Origin: Kutzneria sp. 744
GTDB lineage: Bacteria > Actinomycetota > Actinomycetes > Mycobacteriales > Pseudonocardiaceae
Direction: 5' to 3'
DNA: 43,897 bases
NCBI RefSeq assembly: GCF_000568255.1
Contig: NZ_KK037166.1
Location: 1,043,184-1,087,080 of the forward strand
The notes under the pieces were generated by a model. It did not search any database. It saw only the letters and a list, made by a program, of their open reading frames with translations, and was not told the DNA's origin. How positions within the stretch are numbered: the stretch's first letter is position 1; each line of letters begins with the position of its first letter. The translations under genes and the position numbers were made by a program. This document shows positions 17,318-26,272 of this stretch, piece by piece.

Positions 17318-18163
17318 CTAGTGACGGATCGGGTCGACGGCGGGCAGTTCGGGCGTGATCAACGAACCCAGCAGGGCCAGCCCCTCGGCCGACGACGAGC
17401 CGGGCGCGGCGTGGTAGATGACCACGACCAGGTTGTCGGTGCCGGTGACGGCCAGCTTGTCGCGGTGCAACGTCAACTCACCGACCTGCGCGTGGATCAA
17501 GCGGGTGGTGGCGCTGCGCCGGCGGCCGATGTCGTGGCGGCCCCAGAGGCGTCGGAAGCGCTCGCTGCGTAGCGAGAGCTCGCCGATGAGCTCGGCCAGG
17601 CGCGGGTCGTCGGTGTCGACGCCGATCACGGCCCGGAGCTGGGCCACCACCTCGGCCGTGCCCTGCTCCCAGTCGGGATGGAGCCGCTGGGCCTCGGGGT
17701 CGGTGAACAGGGAGCGGAGCCGGTTGGTGCCGGGCGCCAGATGCGGGGACAGCGCTACGGCGAGAGGGTTCGCGGCGAGCACGTCCATGTACTTGTTCTG
17801 CACGAAAGCCGGCAGCGTGAGGGTCTGCACCAGCTGAAGGATGCTGGCCGGCACCCGCTCGGCCCGTGGACGGGGACGACGGCGGGACCGGGGGCGCGCG
17901 AGCTCACGGAGGTGGGCGGCGGCGTCCTCGTCCAGGTGCAGCACGTCGGCCAGGGAATCGAGGACCTGCGCCGACGGGGTGCGGTCCCGGCCCTGCTCCA
18001 ATCGCAGGTAGTAGTCGGCGCTGATACCGGCCAGCATGGCCACTTCCTCACGGCGCAGCCCGGGCACCCGACGGATCCCGGCCGCTCGCAGGCCGACGTC
18101 CTCGGGACGCACCAGCTCCCGCCGCGCCCGCAGGAACTCCCCCAGCGCGTTGCCTGTGCTCAT
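17318..18163 (-). CDS. XRE family regulator with MmyB-like ligand-binding domain
   Basis: A 281-residue regulator. The N-terminal helix-turn-helix is PGLRREEVAMLAGISADYYLRLEQGRDRTPSAQVLDSLA (about residues 33-72). A C-terminal MmyB-like PAS-related domain follows, with NKYMDVLAANPLA and the closing VGELTLHRDKLAVTGTDNLVVVIYHA. It is divergent from an SDR gene, the usual arrangement in which this regulator class represses or activates its neighbour. It is paralogous to the regulator at 19102-19956, and the two flank the SDR. Confidence 0.92.
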   Translation of the reverse strand: MSTGNALGEFLRARRELVRPEDVGLRAAGIRRVPGLRREEVAMLAGISADYYLRLEQGRDRTPSAQVLDSLADVLHLDEDAAAHLRELARPRSRRRPRPRAERVPASILQLVQTLTLPAFVQNKYMDVLAANPLAVALSPHLAPGTNRLRSLFTDPEAQRLHPDWEQGTAEVVAQLRAVIGVDTDDPRLAELIGELSLRSERFRRLWGRHDIGRRRSATTRLIHAQVGELTLHRDKLAVTGTDNLVVVIYHAAPGSSSAEGLALLGSLITPELPAVDPIRH

Positions 18164-18265
18164 ATCACCGACGGTAATGCGCCGGGGCCGGCGGTGGGTG
18201 GTCCTGCTACTCCCAGGAACTCCTCGACACTCCCGCAGGGCTCGTGCCGGCGGCACGCTCGGGGA

Positions 18266-19096
18266 ATGACATGGTTCATCACGGGCATCAACAGCGGCTT
18301 CGGCCGACAGCTGACCGAGCAGCTGCTTCAACGAGGCGACCGGGTCGCCGGCACCGTCCGCCGGCCGGGCACGGTGGCTGACCTGGAGGACAAGTACGGC
18401 GACCAGCTCCGGGTGGCGCGGCTGGACGTCACGGACACGCCCGCCATCCGGGACACCGTCGACCGGGCGTTCAAGGAGCTGGGCCGGATCGACGTGGTGG
18501 TGAACAACGCCGGCTACGGCCTGTTCGGCGCGGCCGAGGAGGTCACCGACGAGCAGATCACCCACATCCTGGCCACCAACCTCGTCGGCTCGATCCAGGT
18601 CGTCCGGGCCGCGCTGCCGCATCTGCGCGCCCAGGGCGGCGGGCGGCTCATCCAGCTCTCCACCTACGGCGGCCAGGCCACCAACCCCGGCGCTTCGCTC
18701 TACCACGCCAGCAAGTGGGGCATCGAGGGCTTCATGGAGTCGGTGGCCAAGGAGGTGGCCCCGTTCGGCATCGAGGTCACGATCGTCCAGCCGGGCGGCG
18801 CCCGCACCGAGTTCCGCTTCGACAGCCTCCGCACCGCCACGCCCATGCCCGCCTACGACCACTCCCCCGCCGCCATGACCCGCGCCGCCGGCGACCGCGA
18901 CCGCCCCTCCCTCGGCGACCCCGCGAAGATGGCCGCCTGCATCATCGCCAGCGCCGACCGATCACCGGCCCCGAAGCGCCTCGTCCTGGGCAGCGACTCC
19001 TACCGCTTCCTGCACGCCGCCCTGACGGAGCGTCTCGCCGACGTCGAGGCCCAGTGGCACACGGCCGGGCTGACCGACTTCGCCGCCGGATCCTGA
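18266..19096 (+). CDS. Short-chain dehydrogenase/reductase
   Basis: A 276-residue classical SDR with TGINSGFG (residues 6-13), the NNAGYG motif, Ser in QLSTYGG, and the intact catalytic YHASK. It is probably an NADP-dependent oxidoreductase; the Arg-rich VRRPG after beta-2 favours NADP over NAD. GGGGA sits just before ATG 18266. It is divergent from one XRE regulator and convergent with a second one five bases past its stop, so it is the probable target of one or both. Substrate unknown. Confidence 0.9.
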   Translation: MTWFITGINSGFGRQLTEQLLQRGDRVAGTVRRPGTVADLEDKYGDQLRVARLDVTDTPAIRDTVDRAFKELGRIDVVVNNAGYGLFGAAEEVTDEQITHILATNLVGSIQVVRAALPHLRAQGGGRLIQLSTYGGQATNPGASLYHASKWGIEGFMESVAKEVAPFGIEVTIVQPGGARTEFRFDSLRTATPMPAYDHSPAAMTRAAGDRDRPSLGDPAKMAACIIASADRSPAPKRLVLGSDSYRFLHAALTERLADVEAQWHTAGLTDFAAGS

Positions 19097-19101
19097 GCCG
19101 A

Positions 19102-19956
19102 TCAGGTCCGCGACACCGCCGCGTCCGCGCCCCAGCTGACCAGCATGCGCAGGGCCTCGGCCGAAGGTGAGGCTGGCTCGGCATGGTAGGTGGACAGGAA
19201 CTGCTCCTGGTCGCCCGGCAGGGTGAAGGTCTCGTAGTGCAGGGTGATCCCGCCGACGAGCGGATGCGCGAGGGTCATGCCGGCGTACGTCTTGCGCTTG
19301 ACGTTGTGGGTGGCCCACATGGTGCGGAACTCTTCACTGCGCACGGAAAGCTCGCCGATGAGCTCGTTGAGCACGGGGTCTCCCGCGTGCTGCCCGGCGT
19401 CCATCCGCAGCTGGCCGACCACATCGGACGCCTTGGCCTCCCAGTCGGCGAACAGGTTCCGGGCCTCCGGGTCGAGGAACACGATCCGGGCCCAGTTCCG
19501 GTCCTGTGGCGCGCGGGCCGCCCAGTCGCCGAACAGCGCCGACGCGGAACGGTTCCAGGCCAGCACATCCGTGCGCCGACCCCAGATGTAGGCCGGCACG
19601 GAATCCATGGCGCTCAACAACTCCAGCAGCGCGGGCCGCACCTGCTGGCGCTGCGGCGTGGGACGGCGCTTGTGCTGCTTGGGCTTGGCCAGGTGCAGGA
19701 GATGGGCGTGCTCGGCATCGGAAAGCTTGAGGGCGGCGGAGATCGCGTCCAGGACCTCGACCGAGACGTTGCGGCCGTTGCCCTGCTCCAGGCGCGTGTA
19801 GTACGCCACGGAGACGCCGGCCAGCTGAGCCAGTTCCTCGCGGCGCAGCCCCGGCACCCGGCGACGACGGCCGAACTCGGGCAGCCCCACGTCGCCCGGG
19901 GTCAGCCGGGCCCTGCGGGTGCGCAGGAACTCGCTCAGCTCAGTGCGTGGGTCCAT
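19102..19956 (-). CDS. XRE family regulator with MmyB-like ligand-binding domain (second copy)
   Basis: A 284-residue paralogue of the 17318-18163 regulator: helix-turn-helix RRRVPGLRREELAQLAGVSVAYYTRLEQG near residues 30-58, and an MmyB-like domain with IWGRRTDVLAWNRSASALF and VGGITLHYETFTLPGDQEQF. The first 27 codons and the promoter region lie inside a 282-bp segment that is repeated 312 bp further right, where only the beginning of this gene (17 codons) is carried as a dead copy. The functional copy is intact. Confidence 0.92.
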   Translation of the reverse strand: MDPRTELSEFLRTRRARLTPGDVGLPEFGRRRRVPGLRREELAQLAGVSVAYYTRLEQGNGRNVSVEVLDAISAALKLSDAEHAHLLHLAKPKQHKRRPTPQRQQVRPALLELLSAMDSVPAYIWGRRTDVLAWNRSASALFGDWAARAPQDRNWARIVFLDPEARNLFADWEAKASDVVGQLRMDAGQHAGDPVLNELIGELSVRSEEFRTMWATHNVKRKTYAGMTLAHPLVGGITLHYETFTLPGDQEQFLSTYHAEPASPSAEALRMLVSWGADAAVSRT

Positions 19957-20157
19957 GGCCCCAGTATCAGGCCGGACAGCCCGCGCTGCCTGTCCCTGCC
20001 GGTGGTAGGCACCCGTTTCGTAGGTGGAGCGGAGGTCTGGGGACCCTGACCGACCCGTCCGACCCCGCCACGGTGATCGGCCCGCTGGTCAACGCCGGCG
20101 CCGCCCGGCAGGTGTCGGAGCTGGTGGCCTCGGCGGTGGCGGCCGGGGCGCGGGTGC
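19876..20157. repeat. 282-bp tandem direct repeat, copy 1
   Basis: It starts inside the XRE gene's 5' region, crosses its start and promoter, and ends in a fragment of aldehyde dehydrogenase sequence. Relative to copy 2 I count one substitution and two compensating single-base indels. A 30-base spacer (20158-20187) separates the copies. Confidence 0.93.
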
Positions 20158-20187
20158 GTCTGTATCGCTTGGTGAACTCAGTGCCAC

Positions 20188-20469
20188 CTCGGGCAGCCCC
20201 ACGTCGGCCGGGGTCAGCCGGGCCTGCGGGTGCGCAGGAACTCGCTCAGCTCAGTGCGTGGGTCCATGGCCCCAGTATCAGGGCCGGACAGCCCGCGCTG
20301 CCTGTCCCTGCCGGTGGTAGGCACCCGTTTCGTAGGTGGAGCGGAGGTCTGGGGACCCTGACCGACCCGTCCGACCCCGCCACGGTGATCGGCCCGCTGG
20401 TCAACGCCGGCGCCGCCCGGCAGGTGTCGGAGCTGGTGGCCTCGGCGGTGGCGGCCGGGGCGCGGGTGC
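20188..20469. repeat. 282-bp tandem direct repeat, copy 2
   Basis: Near-identical to 19876-20157 at an offset of exactly 312 bp. Its left part is a dead copy of the XRE regulator start (its ATG at 20268 on the minus strand) and its right part runs on into the longer aldehyde dehydrogenase remnant. Confidence 0.93.
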
Positions 20470-20867
20470 TGACCGGCGGCGGCGAGGCCGACGGGGCCCG
20501 CTTCCCGGCCACGGTGCTGGCCGATGCCACCCCGGACATGCGGATCTTCGACGAGGAGATCTTCGGGTCGGCGGTCACCGTGATCACCGTGAACGACGAC
20601 GAGCAGGCCGTGGCCATCGCCAACGACACCCCCTACGGGCTGACCGCCGGCGTGATCACCGAGGACTCCCGCCGCGGCCTGGCCCTGGCCCGCCGGCTGC
20701 AGACCGGCATCGTGCACGTCAACGACCAGACCGTCGACGACCAGCCGCAGGTCCCGTTCGGCGACGTGAAGGACAGCGGCTACGGCAAGTTCGGCGGCCG
20801 GTGGGCGTGGGCGCCTTCACCGAGACCCGTTGGGTGACCGTCGCCGGGCAGCAGAAGGTGTTCCCCT
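20353..20867 (+). pseudogene. Aldehyde dehydrogenase, C-terminal remnant
   Basis: About 170 residues match the C-terminal third of an aldehyde dehydrogenase: DPATVIGPLVNAGAARQV, ATPDMRIFDEEIFGSAVTV, ANDTPYGLTAGVIT, TGIVHVNDQTVDDQ and PFGDVKDSGYGKFGG. The N-terminal two thirds, including the NAD site and catalytic Cys, are absent. Just after FGGR a base is missing at about 20801-20802; restoring one G gives VGVGAFTETRW. So the copy is truncated and frameshifted. A shorter piece of the same sequence sits in repeat copy 1 (20041-20157). A strong hairpin terminator follows at once, suggesting this is the original 3' end of the gene. Confidence 0.88.
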
Positions 20868-20873
20868 ACCGAG

Positions 20874-20912
20874 AAAAAAAGAGCGGCGGCCCACGGGCTG
20901 CCGCTCTTTTCT
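20874..20912. terminator. Bidirectional Rho-independent terminator
   Basis: AAAAGAGCGGC (20877-20887) pairs with GCCGCTCTTTT (20900-20910), with A-run and T-run flanks on both sides. It lies after the aldehyde dehydrogenase remnant (plus) and beyond the GFA gene (minus), so it can serve both directions. Confidence 0.88.
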
Positions 20913-21037
20913 CTTTGTTCCACGCCAACGTTGGGCCTTACTCTGGCGGCCCATGCCACGGCGGTCCCCGGCGCCTCGACGTGAGGGCGTGCCCTCTGTC
21001 AGTTTCCCGGCGGAGGGCACGGTGACCGCCACTTTTC

Positions 21038-21442
21038 CTACTTGGCGTCGCCCTCGAACCGAAGCCGGCTGGGATCCGGCCCGAACCATTCCTGGGCGCG
21101 ACGCCCCCACACTTCGGCGGTGGGCTTGAGGCCGGTCCGGTCGTCGAGCGTGCCGGCCTTGACGATGATGATCTCCGGCCGCTCGCGCATGACCGTGAAG
21201 ATCGGGGTCCCGCAGTCGCCGCAGAACATCCGGTCCCTGACGTGTCCGTTCTCGGCGCCGACAGTGTTGTACGCCTTGGGAATGCCGTTGATCCGCACCG
21301 AATCCTGGGGCACCAGGATGTTCTCCGAGAAGGCGGAGCCGGTGTGCCGCTGGCAGTCGTCGCAGTGGCACAGCACCTCGATCACGGGCTCGGCGTCGTA
21401 GCTGTAGCTGATCGCGCCGCATAGGCAGTGTCCGGTACGCAT
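21038..21442 (-). CDS. GFA/CENP-V family zinc protein
   Basis: A 134-residue Mss4-like-fold protein of the glutathione-dependent-formaldehyde-activating (GFA) family. The zinc ligands are visible as C6 and C8 (GHCLCG), C25, C27 and C30 (LCHCDDC), and C74 and C77 (FCGDCG). Family members are thiol-adduct or formaldehyde-handling proteins, though most actinobacterial ones are uncharacterised. ATG 21442 lies three bases after the MFS stop, so it is co-transcribed with that transporter. Confidence 0.88.
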   Translation of the reverse strand: MRTGHCLCGAISYSYDAEPVIEVLCHCDDCQRHTGSAFSENILVPQDSVRINGIPKAYNTVGAENGHVRDRMFCGDCGTPIFTVMRERPEIIIVKAGTLDDRTGLKPTAEVWGRRAQEWFGPDPSRLRFEGDAK

Positions 21443-21445
21443 GGC

Positions 21446-22633
21446 TCAGGCACCCTTCGGGAAGGCGTGCTTATGGCCGCCGATGACTGCGACAGCGGCG
21501 GCGACCAGGAGGACCAGCGTGGCCCAGGTGATCGAGCCGGTGCCCAGGTCGTCGATCAGCAGGCCGCCGAGGAAGCCGCCGATCGCGATGGAGCCGGAGA
21601 ACACCGTGATGGTGATGGACTGAGCCACGTGCGCGGCCTCCCCGGTCGCCTTCATGCCGGCGACGATGAACAGGCTGGCGGAGCTGCCGAAGGCCAGGCC
21701 CCAGGCCGCCACGGCCACGTAGACGAGCACCGGCACGCCCGACAGCACGGCCAGCACCAGCGCGCTGACGGCGAACACCAGGGTGCTGCCGACGGTGAGC
21801 CGGCGCAGGTGGTGGTCGATGTGCGTGCCGACGACCAGCACGCTCAGCACCGACGTGACGCCGAAGGCGAACAGCACCCAGCCGGCCTGGCTGGACATGC
21901 CGGCGTAGCCCAGGAAATCGGTGACGTAGGTGTAGAGGATGTTGTGCGCCACCATGTACGCGGTCAGCGCGAACAGAACCGTGCGCAGGCCCGGGATCAT
22001 CAGGACCTTGGTCAACCTGAACCGGTCGTCCGTGGGCAGGCCCGGCATGTTGGGCAGCGTGGCCAGCATCCACAGCATGTTCAGGCCGGCCAGCACGGCC
22101 GAGGCGTAGAAGGCGATCTGCCAGCCGCCGACGCTGCCGACCAGCGTGCCCAGCGGGACGCCCAGCGCCAGCGCGATCGGCGTGCCGGCGGAGGCGACGG
22201 CGACCGCGCGGCCCTGCAGGTGCGCGGGGGCCAGGCGGGCGGCGTAGCTGCCGAGGTGGGGCCAGACCATCGCGGTGCCGAGGCCGGCGACGAAGCGGAT
22301 GACCATGGTCAAGGTGTAGTCGGTGGACAGCGCCGTCAGCGCGTTCGTCACGAGGACCACAGCCAGCGCCACCATCAGCACGTTCCGGCGCGGCCAGCGG
22401 GCGGTCAGCCGCGACAGCGGGATCGCGCCAAGCGCGGTGGCCAGCGCGTAGATCGTGACGACCTGGCCGGTCAGCGCCGCGTTGGCGTGCAGCGTGACGC
22501 TCATCTCCGGCAGCAGGCCGGCCGGCAGGCACTCGGTGAGGATGGCGATGAAGCCGGCGAAGAACAGCCCGAACAAGGCCTTGCCCGGCAGGCGGGTGGC
22601 GGTCCGCTGTGGTGTGCTCAGTGTTTCGGTCAC
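21446..22633 (-). CDS. MFS transporter, DHA1-type drug/sugar efflux family
   Basis: A 395-residue 12-helix transporter resembling the AraJ/chloramphenicol-efflux branch. Helix 1 is KALFGLFFAGFIAILTECLPAGLLPE, followed by the MFS loop PLSRLTARWPRRNVL, and helix 5 contains the antiporter-like GTPIALALGVPLGTLVG. The GTG at 22633 gives the usual short N-terminus; the longer frame to 22837 overlaps a hairpin and the next gene. It probably exports a small drug-like compound. The gene forms an operon with the GFA gene. Confidence 0.9.
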   Translation of the reverse strand: MTETLSTPQRTATRLPGKALFGLFFAGFIAILTECLPAGLLPEMSVTLHANAALTGQVVTIYALATALGAIPLSRLTARWPRRNVLMVALAVVLVTNALTALSTDYTLTMVIRFVAGLGTAMVWPHLGSYAARLAPAHLQGRAVAVASAGTPIALALGVPLGTLVGSVGGWQIAFYASAVLAGLNMLWMLATLPNMPGLPTDDRFRLTKVLMIPGLRTVLFALTAYMVAHNILYTYVTDFLGYAGMSSQAGWVLFAFGVTSVLSVLVVGTHIDHHLRRLTVGSTLVFAVSALVLAVLSGVPVLVYVAVAAWGLAFGSSASLFIVAGMKATGEAAHVAQSITITVFSGSIAIGGFLGGLLIDDLGTGSITWATLVLLVAAAVAVIGGHKHAFPKGA

Positions 22634-22688
22634 GAAGTGAGCGTGCCTCGGCAGCCAAGGGTTACCCAGACCTCGGCTTGACGTACGT

Positions 22689-22725
22689 CCCGGTTTCCTA
22701 CCACCGGCAGTGGTAGGAAACCGGG
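22689..22725. terminator. Perfect 16-bp hairpin after the subtilase pseudogene
   Basis: CCCGGTTTCCTACCAC (22689-22704) and GTGGTAGGAAACCGGG (22710-22725) are perfect inverted repeats around CGGCA. The hairpin lies 9 bases beyond the minus-strand stop at 22734 and upstream of the MFS gene, so it probably insulates the two. There is no T-run. Confidence 0.8.
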
Positions 22726-22733
22726 ATCGGCAC

Positions 22734-24363
22734 CTACGCCTTGACCCGGTAGGCGTGGATGAAGGTCTGTTCGACCTGGTTGCCGGCCCGGTCCTTGGCC
22801 GTGGCCCGCAGCGACGCGAAGCCGTCCGACGTGGCATTCGTCGTCACGGCGTACCAGGTGTCGCCGACCTTGAGCACTGGCATCCGGTGCCAGGTCGCGC
22901 CGTCATCATACGACGAATCCAGGGTGACCCGGGTCGCCTCCGATGGCCCGCTGTCGGGGTTGCGTTCGATCCGGACGGGCAGCACCAGCGGCCGGTTGGC
23001 CTTGGCCGTGTCCATGCTGTCCAGCTCGGGGTTGATCTTCACGATCATCAGCGGCAGCGGGTGGATACCGTCCACATGGGGCGACCTGAACGTCCAGGCG
23101 ATGCTGGTCCGGCTGGACAGCGGCATGATCGTGTCGTCCTGCTGGAGGTCGACCACGGCCTCATAGGTCGCCTCCTGCGCCGGCTGGTCGGAGAACAGGC
23201 AGTCGAACAGGTTGCTGCGCTCAGACACCAGCTGGCCGTCGCGGTAAAGGGTGATGTGCGAGGACTTGGTGGTCGCGCCGTAGCCCCACCCGCCGGCGAC
23301 ACCGTCGGCGTAGCCCGGGGTGTGAATGTTGATCATGTCGTCCTTGCGGACGGAGCTGTACTGCGGCGGCGAGCCGGCCGGGGCGAACGCCGCCTCGTAC
23401 ACGCCCTGGTTCCAGGTCCGGTCGTAGTCGCGGCCGGCCGTCAGCCAGGTAGTACTCGGTGCGGCCGAACGGCAGGGTCACCGTCAGCGGCGCGTCCGTC
23501 CGATGTGGAACGTCCATTGTGGATCCGAACGACCAGGTGTGGCCGTACTGCAGCTAAGTGGACTGGGCATGGTAGTGCTGGTTCACGGCCGCGAGCTCGC
23601 GCGGCGACACCTGGGTGGCGTCCGGGGCCACGCCTCGGTACTTGCCGTTGGAGGCCGCGCCGCTGCCGGCGATCGTCGACGCCACGTGGGTGCCGTGCCC
23701 GATGGTGCCATCGGTGGAGTTGTCGCTGGTGAAGTCCTTGGCGTCGGCGATCCGGCCGGCGAAGTCCGGGTGCGTGGCGTCGATGCCGGTGTCCAGGACC
23801 GCGACCGTCACGCCCTTGCCGGTGAAACCGGCCTGCCACACCGTCGGCGCGCCGATCTGGGGCACGCTCTCGTCCAGGCTGACCTGGCGCTTCCCGTCCA
23901 GCCACACCTTGGCGCCGCTGTCCTTGAGCTGCGCCCACGCCTGGCCCTTCTTGGCCTGCACCGCCTCGGCCTTGAGGCTGGGCAGCGCCTGGGTCGTGGC
24001 CCCGGACCAGCTGCCGGCGACGATGAGCGGGATGTCGGCGGAGTTGCCGTAGCTGAACCGCTGGAGGTCGGTGAGGTCGAACGGCCGCCGGTCCAGCCGT
24101 CCCGACGCCACCGCGGCCGCCGCGTCGAGCGGCACCACGTAGGTGTGGCCCAGTGCCTGGTATACGTGGAAAGCGGTTCCCTCACGGCCGGGTACGGGCA
24201 GCGGCGACACGTCCTGGCCGTTGACGGTGATCTTGTCCCCGGTGATCAGCGTGATCGTCGAGGGCGGCTCGGGTGCTGGTAGCGGGACCGCCTGCGCCAG
24301 ACCGGGGGCTAACGCCGCGATAACGGCCGTGGCGAGGCCGGCGGCGAGCACTCTGCACCTCAA
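22734..24363 (-). pseudogene. Subtilisin-like (S8) serine peptidase, disrupted
   Basis: The 5' part encodes a signal peptide (about 26 residues), an inhibitory propeptide and the start of an S8 domain with the catalytic Asp (AVLDTGIDATHPDF) and His (HGTHVAS). After GVAPDA the sequence jumps straight to a distal segment (QVSPRELAAVNQHYHAQ), so the middle including the catalytic Ser is missing. An in-frame TAG follows at 23554-23556, the same frame continues (LQYGHTWSFGS), and a 4-base insertion near 23441-23448 shifts it. The C-terminal part (to RVKA, stop at 22734) is otherwise well preserved. The start is TTG 24363 with GAGGAG upstream. An active peptidase cannot be made. Confidence 0.88.
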
Positions 24364-24606
24364 CTGGGCTCCTCAGGGTTGTTCCAGTCGGCGGCGCAGC
24401 ACGGAATTTTACGCGCAAGATCACGAAAAATCGGGACATCGGTGCGCGATAACCTAAACAGAACAACCAGAACAAGTCACCCATGACCACTTCTGACCGA
24501 TGGTCGCTCGGGCATCGAAAGTCGTCGGCCGGGCACCGAATCCCACCCCTCATTCGACAACGGTCGTACCGTCGGAGGCGACGTTCCTTCGCGAAGGGAT
24601 CTGGGG

Positions 24607-26104
24607 ATGCCGAACGGGTTCTATGGAGTAGCGGTCGCGGATCCGTCGAGGCCGGCGCTGATCGACCCCGACGGCCAGGTCACGACCTTCGGGGAGCTTC
24701 GGGCCCGTGTGAACGGCCTCAGCCATGCGCTGCGGTCCCTCGGGCTCGCCCCCGGCGACGTCGTCGCCGCGATGGTGCACAACTCGTCCGCCTACTACGA
24801 GCTGGTGTTGGCCACCGGGCAGCTCGGGCTGTACCTGGTGCCGGTCAACACCCACCTCACGCCGCCCGAGGTCGAGTTCATCGTCACCGACTCCGGGGCC
24901 AAGGTCGTCGTCGCGCACGCCGACCTGGCCACCGACCTCGACCTGGCCGTGCCGCACCGGTTCGCCGTCGACGGCGCCGTGCCGGGCTGGCAGGACTACG
25001 CGGCCCTGGACGGCCCTTCCGAGGATCCCTCGGATATTCTAGAGGGCCGGGTCATGATGTACACCTCCGGCACCACCCGGCCGCCCCAAGGGCGTGCAGC
25101 GCCGGCTGACCGGCCGGCCGCCCGGCGTGATCGCCCAGGCGATGGCCGACTCCGTGGCCCCGTTCGGTTTCCAGCCCGACGACGGCGTGCACCTCGTCGT
25201 CGCGCCCCTGTACCACGCCGCGCCCAGTTACTTCTCCCTTTCGGCGCTGCACCTCGGGCACACCATTGTCTGGCGACGCAAGTTCGACGCCGAGGCCACG
25301 CTGCGGGCCATCGAGCAGCACCGCGTCACCGACAGCCACTTCGTGCCCATTCACTTCGTCCGCCTGCTGCGGCTGCCGGCCGAGGTCCGCGGCCGCTACG
25401 ACCTGTCCAGCCTGCGCACCCTCATCCACGCCGGCGCGCCGTGCCCGGTGGAGGTCAAGCAGCACATGATGGACTGGCTCGGCCCCATCGTGTGGGAGTA
25501 CCTCGGCGCCACCGAGGGCCTGGTCAGCATGATCGACCCGCAGGGCTGGCTGCGCCGCCCCGGCACCGTCGGGCGGCCGCTGCCCGGCCTCACCGTCAAG
25601 CTGCTCGACGACGACGGCCGCGAGGTGACGCCCGGCGAGGCCGGCACCATCTACTACGACGCCCCCGGCGACCCGTTCGAGTACCACAACGACCCCGCCA
25701 AGACCCGGGCCAACCGCATCGGCGACCTGCACACCGTCGGCGACCTCGGCCGCTTCGACTCCGACGGCTACCTCTACCTCCTGGACCGCCGCACCGACCT
25801 CATCCTCACCGGCGGCGTCAACGTCTATCCCGCCGAGGTCGAGCAGCACCTGCTCACCCAACCCGCCGTCGCCGACGCCGCCGTCATCGGCGTGCCCGAC
25901 GCCGAGTGGGGCCAGAGCGTCATCGCCATCGTCCAGCCCGCCTCGGCCCCTTCCCCCGACCTCGCCCGCCAACTCCTCGACCACTGCGCCGCCGGCCTCG
26001 CCTCCTTCAAACGCCCCCGCCGCATCGAGTTCCGCACCGACTTCCCCCGCACTGCCACCGGCAAGCTGCTCCGTCGGCAGCTACGGGAGGAGTTCGCCGG
26101 CTAG
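24607..26104 (+). pseudogene. AMP-dependent acyl-CoA synthetase, single-base frameshift in the P-loop
   Basis: Two abutting frames together encode one full-length (about 498-residue) fatty-acid/aryl-CoA ligase-type protein. Frame one runs from ATG 24607 to MMYTSGTT; frame two supplies RPKGV-equivalent sequence through YLGATEGLV, GDLGRFDSDGYLYLLDR and TGKLLRRQL. The break is one extra C in the CACCC at 25075-25078, inside the ATP-binding motif TSGTTGRPKG. Removing one C restores the motif. Everything else is intact, so this is either a recent inactivation or a sequencing error. It would activate a carboxylic acid to the CoA ester; substrate unknown. Confidence 0.85.
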
Positions 26105-26216
26105 GAAGGGCCGGCGAGGGGCCGCGCCCGTTACCACCGGTTGTCCTGGCGGCTCCGCCCAACCGTCCCCTCGGCCGGACCGAGCCGCCGAAGTGATGTT
26201 GTTCGTCATGGACAAG

Positions 26217-26247
26217 GCTCAACCCTGACGTGCGGTCAGGGTCAAGC
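26217..26247. terminator. Hairpin between convergent genes
   Basis: ACCCTGAC (26222-26229) pairs with GTCAGGGT (26235-26242) around GTGCG. The stem extends outward (GGCTCA with CAAGCC) with two mismatches. It lies between the acyl-CoA synthetase and the convergent 26273-26842 gene, so it may stop both transcripts. Confidence 0.6.
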
Positions 26248-26272
26248 CCGTCCGGACGCGCGCCGCGGCACG

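Noticed and set aside
23174-23520. Separate small genes in the subtilase region
   Set aside because: The frames at 23221-23517 and 22734-23402 are pieces of the same broken peptidase and join when the stop and 4-base insertion are removed.
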